Part shown: piece by piece, positions 60,801 through 64,000 of the stretch
Layout of the letters: each line of letters starts with the position of its first letter
How positions within the stretch are numbered: position 1 is the first letter of the stretch
From: Maioricimonas rarisocia
GTDB taxonomy: Bacteria > Planctomycetota > Planctomycetia > Planctomycetales > Planctomycetaceae
Direction: 5' to 3'
Length of the DNA: 64,000 nucleotides
Assembly: GCF_007747795.1 (NCBI RefSeq)
Contig: NZ_CP036275.1
Span: forward strand, 2,470,001 to 2,534,000
The notes under the pieces: model-generated
Seen by the model: the letters and a program-made list of their open reading frames with translations, nothing else
The model's database searches: none
What the model was told of the DNA's origin: nothing
Program-made: the position numbers and the translations under genes

Positions 60801-60878
60801 GGAAGACAATACGAGCCGCGCCCGTAAGGAAGCGGGCAACTCGAGGAAGACAATACGAGCCGCGACCGTGAGGAAGCG
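60799..60878. repeat. direct repeat pair, 36 bp, 44-bp period
   Basis: gaggaagacaatacgagccg plus 16 more bases occur at 60799-60834 and 60843-60878 with two differences. The core acgagccgcgaccgtgagg is the reverse complement of a segment in each 312-bp repeat unit (47678-47702, 47990-48014, 48302-48326, 48705-48729). Two copies only and no leader or spacers, so not a CRISPR array. Confidence 0.8.
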
Positions 60879-61169
60879 CAGACGTCACTAGCCTGCGGGA
60901 TGAATGGTGTTCCGGCCCGGTCTTTAGTTGGCAACGTCATTTCCGTGCAACAGCGACAGGGCTCCACGTGAACGCCCTCGCGGCCGCAGTTTCTGCCCCT
61001 CCGGACACTCCCGGGGTGGACGGGAACGAACCGGTGCCCGTCCGAGGTTCCAGCCCGATGGGAGTGGTTCCGTGTGATGATACTCTCGGCTGTTCATTCA
61101 TCCGCCGTCTGCACTTCGTGTGAGATTCGGCACACGCATGCCACCGACCATTCACACAGGGAGGCTCTC
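60801..61169. other. intergenic region with a direct repeat
   Basis: About 370 bases between the symporter gene and the 61.2-kb gene. The first 80 bases hold the direct repeat pair. The rest shows no gene or RNA, and should include the promoter of the 61.2-kb gene. Confidence 0.45.
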
Positions 61170-61421
61170 ATGAAAGTCACAATGAGCATTCTGGAAACAT
61201 CCGAACAGAAACCGGTCGAAGGGACGATCGACGTATCGCGGCTGCCGGTGCTCGGGGAATACATCCAGCGGGGCAACGAGTGGTTTCAGGTGAAGCGGGT
61301 CGTGCACGCCGCGGACGATCATGCGCCGGTTGCCGGGCGGGTGTTCGTAACACCAATCGTCGACCCGCTCCGCGATCCGTTCACGATGTCGGAATGGCTC
61401 GAGATGGCTCCGCAGGGGTAA
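61170..61421 (+). CDS. short conserved-looking protein of unknown function
   Basis: An 83-residue soluble protein with a beta-rich pattern (SRLPVLGEYIQRGNEWFQVK, GRVFVTPIVDPLRDPF). ATG at 61170 has an excellent GGGAGG five bases upstream, which supports real expression. No domain recognised. It converges with the uracil-DNA glycosylase gene (14 bp between stops). Confidence 0.6.
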   Translation: MKVTMSILETSEQKPVEGTIDVSRLPVLGEYIQRGNEWFQVKRVVHAADDHAPVAGRVFVTPIVDPLRDPFTMSEWLEMAPQG

Positions 61422-61435
61422 ACCCGGTTTCCGTT

Positions 61436-62200
61436 TCAGGTCGTCTCCGGCTCGAGCAGTTCCCGGGCGCGGGCGAAGACGCCATCGAACATCGGCTCGG
61501 TCAGCCGGCCGGTGAACGTGTTCTGCTGACTCGGATGGTAGCTCCCCAGCAGCCACCGCCCCTCTCCCAGTTCGAACGCTTCGCCGTGGCCGAACTTCGG
61601 GATCGGACCGGCGTACCATTCGCGGCGGCGGGCCAGCTCGATCGTCGCCTTCCAGCCGATCTGACCGAGTGCCAGAAACACCCGCACCGTGAGCAGATCG
61701 ACAGTCGTGTCGAACCATTCCGAGCAGGCGATCAGTTCGTCCCGCTTCGGTTTGTTGTCGGGCGGTGCACAATGGCAGGCGGCGGTGATCGCACAGTCGA
61801 TCAGCTCCAGACCGTCGTCTGCCGTCTCCCAGGAAGGCTGGCTCGCGAATCCGGCTCGATGCAGTGCCCGGTACAGCCACTGGCCACTGCGGTCGCCGGT
61901 GAACATCCGACCGGTCCGGTTGGCTCCGTGGGCTCCCGGGGCCAGTCCGACGATCAGCAGTCGGGCAACAGCATCGCCGAAATTAGGGACCGGTTTGCCC
62001 CAGTAGGTACAGTCGGCGTACGCCTTCCGTTTTGTCTTCGCGATCTCGCGGCAGTGGTCACGGAGGCGGGGGCATCGGCGGCAGCGCACGATGCGGCGGT
62101 TGAGAGAGGTCCAGTCAGTCAAGGTCGGGGCAGGTGTCTCGGGGAGTGAATGGGAAGCGGTAATACCGGTCGGCGGAAGGGCCGCGGCGTCCAATTGCAT
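61436..62200 (-). CDS. uracil-DNA glycosylase, family 5 (UdgB-like)
   Basis: A 254-residue DNA repair enzyme. A Cys-rich N-terminal block ([16 protein letters not shown]) supplies iron-sulfur cluster ligands. Motif A is [20 protein letters not shown] and motif B is [17 protein letters not shown]. This combination marks the archaeal/bacterial UDGb class, which removes uracil and some other deaminated bases. Start uncertain: ATG at 62200 or GTG at 62248; the latter leaves only 5 bp to the divergent gene, so I prefer 62200. Confidence 0.88.
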   Translation of the reverse strand: MQLDAAALPPTGITASHSLPETPAPTLTDWTSLNRRIVRCRRCPRLRDHCREIAKTKRKAYADCTYWGKPVPNFGDAVARLLIVGLAPGAHGANRTGRMFTGDRSGQWLYRALHRAGFASQPSWETADDGLELIDCAITAACHCAPPDNKPKRDELIACSEWFDTTVDLLTVRVFLALGQIGWKATIELARRREWYAGPIPKFGHGEAFELGEGRWLLGSYHPSQQNTFTGRLTEPMFDGVFARARELLEPETT

Positions 62201-62253
62201 GTCTGCCAGCCCTGCAATAGTCTGGACGATTTCCGCCTCCGAGGACACCGAGA

Positions 62254-63813
62254 ATGGCCCCCATCGACGATCAGCCGTTTCTGCAGCTTCATCCGGACGA
62301 TGATATCGTCATCGCCCGCCGTTCTGCGCCCGCAGGGACGGCGTGGATCGCTGCCGACGGTCAGTGGCAGGTCGTCAGCCGCGAATCGATCGATCTGGGG
62401 CACAAGATGGCGATCCGCCCCGTCGAAGTCGGGCAGCCGGTCCGCAAGTACGGCCAGTTGATCGGGTACGCCTCGACCGCGATTGAACCGGGCGAGTGGG
62501 TGCACCTGCACAACCTCGGCATGGGGGAACTGAAGCACAACTACGAGTTCTCGACCGAGGTTCCCGCCCCGCCGGAGCCGATCACCGGCCGCACCTTTAT
62601 GGGGTATCGCAGACCCGATGGTCGTGCGGCGACGCGAAACTACATTGGCATCGTCAGCACGGTGAACTGCTCGGCGACCTCGTCAGCTCGGATCGCCCGC
62701 CACTTCGACGAGTCGATTCTCTCGGACTACCCCAACGTCGACGGCGTGGTGGCGCTGACGCACAAAGGGGGCTGCGCAATGGAGTTCGATGGTGCCGACC
62801 ACCGTCAACTTGCCCGCACCCTCGCCGGCTTCGCGAAACACCCGAACATCGCTGCCTACCTGGTCGTCGGGCTGGGCTGTGAAACCTCGCAGGCTTCGTA
62901 CCTGGCCAACTCGCAGGAACTGGTCCAGATCGCCATTCCCGGACAGGAGCCGGACCATCTGCCGTTGACGATGAACATTCAGGACGTGGGCGGCGTGGCG
63001 AAGACGGTCGAGCGGGGAATCGAGGTTCTCAAGGAGATGCTTCCGGAAGTGAATCGTGCCGAGCGGGAGCCGATCCCGGTCTCGGAACTGATCCTCGCGA
63101 CCGAGTGCGGTGGAAGCGACGGCAACAGCGGCGTGACGGCGAACCCGGCTCTGGGAATCGCCAGTGACCTGCTGGTTGCCCATGGGGGAACGGTGATCCT
63201 CTCCGAAGTGCCGGAGATCTACGGTGGCGAGCATCTGCTGACGCGCCGGGCCCGGACTCCCGAGATCGGGCAGAAACTGCTGGAACGGATTCGCTGGTGG
63301 GAGAAGTACGCGAAGAAGTTCGACGCGACGATCGACAACAACCCGTCGGTCGGGAACAAGCGTGGCGGGCTCACCACCATCTACGAGAAGTCGCTCGGGG
63401 CCATCGCCAAGGCGGGAAGTACGGCACTGCAGGACGTCTACGAGTATGCCGAGCCGGTGACGTCCAAAGGCTTCGTCGTTATGGATACGCCTGGCTACGA
63501 CCCGCCGTCGGTGACCGGAATGGTGGCCGGGGGGGCGAACGTTGTCGTCTTTACGACCGGTCGCGGAAGCTGCTTCGGCTGCAAGCCGGTCCCCACGATC
63601 AAGGTCGCGACCAACACGCCGATGTACGAACGGATGCGGGACGACATGGACCTCAATGCCGGCCGTATCCTCGATGGAGCCAGCCTGAGCGAGGTCGGCC
63701 AGGAGATCTTCGAGAAGATCGTGGCAGTGGCCAGTGGTGAGCCGACGCTCAGCGAGGCACAGGGAATCGGCGACGAAGAATTCTGCCCGTGGTCGCCGGG
63801 ACCAATCTTCTGA
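62254..63813 (+). CDS. UxaA-family altronate dehydratase-like enzyme
   Basis: A 519-residue full-length protein. Residues about 1-100 are a SAF domain ([42 protein letters not shown]). The large domain has [40 protein letters not shown] and [21 protein letters not shown], matching UxaA/GarD lyases. These dehydrate sugar acids (altronate, galactarate) with an iron cofactor. ATG at 62254 with GAGG upstream. No uronate isomerase or transporter is adjacent within the window. Confidence 0.9.
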   Translation: MAPIDDQPFLQLHPDDDIVIARRSAPAGTAWIAADGQWQVVSRESIDLGHKMAIRPVEVGQPVRKYGQLIGYASTAIEPGEWVHLHNLGMGELKHNYEFSTEVPAPPEPITGRTFMGYRRPDGRAATRNYIGIVSTVNCSATSSARIARHFDESILSDYPNVDGVVALTHKGGCAMEFDGADHRQLARTLAGFAKHPNIAAYLVVGLGCETSQASYLANSQELVQIAIPGQEPDHLPLTMNIQDVGGVAKTVERGIEVLKEMLPEVNRAEREPIPVSELILATECGGSDGNSGVTANPALGIASDLLVAHGGTVILSEVPEIYGGEHLLTRRARTPEIGQKLLERIRWWEKYAKKFDATIDNNPSVGNKRGGLTTIYEKSLGAIAKAGSTALQDVYEYAEPVTSKGFVVMDTPGYDPPSVTGMVAGGANVVVFTTGRGSCFGCKPVPTIKVATNTPMYERMRDDMDLNAGRILDGASLSEVGQEIFEKIVAVASGEPTLSEAQGIGDEEFCPWSPGPIF

Positions 63814-64000
63814 CGGCGGCCCGCCGGGCAGCTCGCCCGTCAATCCACGCTCGTCCTCCTCAGCCGCAAGTTCTTTCTTGCTGACAGTTTGTGTCGGCGA
63901 TGGTGTGCCGTGTCGAAGGCCGGAGCAGTCGACGTGGCCGGCAGATCTGGAGCGAACCGAAAATTCGCTATCCACCGGACAATCGGTACAGATTGCCAGG
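63814..64000. other. 3' end of window, no gene seen
   Basis: The last 187 bases contain no supported frame. No terminator hairpin was recognised after the UxaA-type gene. Confidence 0.4.

Noticed and set aside
60799-60878. Possible CRISPR remnant
   Set aside because: Only two copies of a 36-bp repeat with an 8-bp gap and no cas genes. The repeat matches the tandem array motif instead.

Overview
The window is GC-rich, gene-dense DNA from a member of the Planctomycetota, most likely a Planctomycetaceae-type marine or freshwater organism. This is inferred from gene families that cluster in that phylum: two DUF1501 proteins, a DUF1549/DUF1553 protein, a DUF1552-DUF1592 pair with haem-type CxxCH motifs, a PQQ-propeller protein, a DUF6677-like membrane protein, and many secreted or lipoprotein genes with weak Shine-Dalgarno sites. 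No species name can be read from the sequence.

Layout. 1-5.8 kb: the end of an unknown gene, then a minus-strand three-gene envelope export operon (ABC-exporter-like protein, HlyD-type adaptor, TolC-type outer membrane protein). The ABC ATPase domain has lost its catalytic motifs. 6.5-7.5 kb: a Cys/His-rich lipoprotein converging on, and overlapping, a MerC-type membrane protein. 8-11.9 kb: DUF1552-DUF1592 pair. 12.3-15.8 kb: a divergent pair, a class 3 lipase and a trypsin-like protease fused to endonuclease I. Both carry the same short motif (TWTIPL-x-V-x-V-x-LG); this is the best candidate for an undescribed system in the window. 15.9-20.2 kb: tRNA-Gln, csrA, an oxidoreductase, a TrmH-type methyltransferase and Sua5. 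20.3-23.6 kb: secreted protein, AAA ATPase, TPR lipoprotein. 23.8-32.8 kb: Rieske protein, DUF1501, PQQ propeller, PP2C phosphatase, ispF, HIT protein, and the DUF1549/1553-DUF1501 operon. 33-38.6 kb: AmrS-like radical SAM enzyme, a candidate structured RNA, an RlmL-type methyltransferase, aldo/keto reductase with RbsD/FucU, and an Ntn-hydrolase-like protein. 38.8-47 kb: acyl-CoA dehydrogenase, TPR protein, PsbP/DcrB-like protein, MGMT-like DNA-binding protein, dCTP deaminase, TAXI solute-binding protein, hotdog thioesterase, TlpA-type thioredoxin.

47.05-49.07 kb holds no credible gene. It is packed with several families of small palindromic repeats and a 312-bp tandem repeat (2.7 copies plus a separate partial copy). 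Members of the palindrome families recur at 34.87 kb and 59.6 kb, and a segment of the 312-bp unit recurs at 60.8 kb.

49.07-64 kb: a HerA-like ATPase with a small membrane protein and a DUF6677-like protein; the mutagenic repair cassette imuA-imuB-dnaE2 behind a promoter that overlaps an imperfect palindrome; ubiE; a bile acid/sodium symporter family protein; a short hypothetical gene; a family 5 uracil-DNA glycosylase; and a UxaA-type altronate dehydratase.

Regulatory signals seen directly include two strong hairpins between convergent gene pairs (16.85 and 29.73 kb), one hairpin followed by a T-run (34.75 kb), two sigma70-like promoters (ispF and imuA), and several start codons decided by Shine-Dalgarno position, including GTG starts that overlap or closely follow upstream signals.
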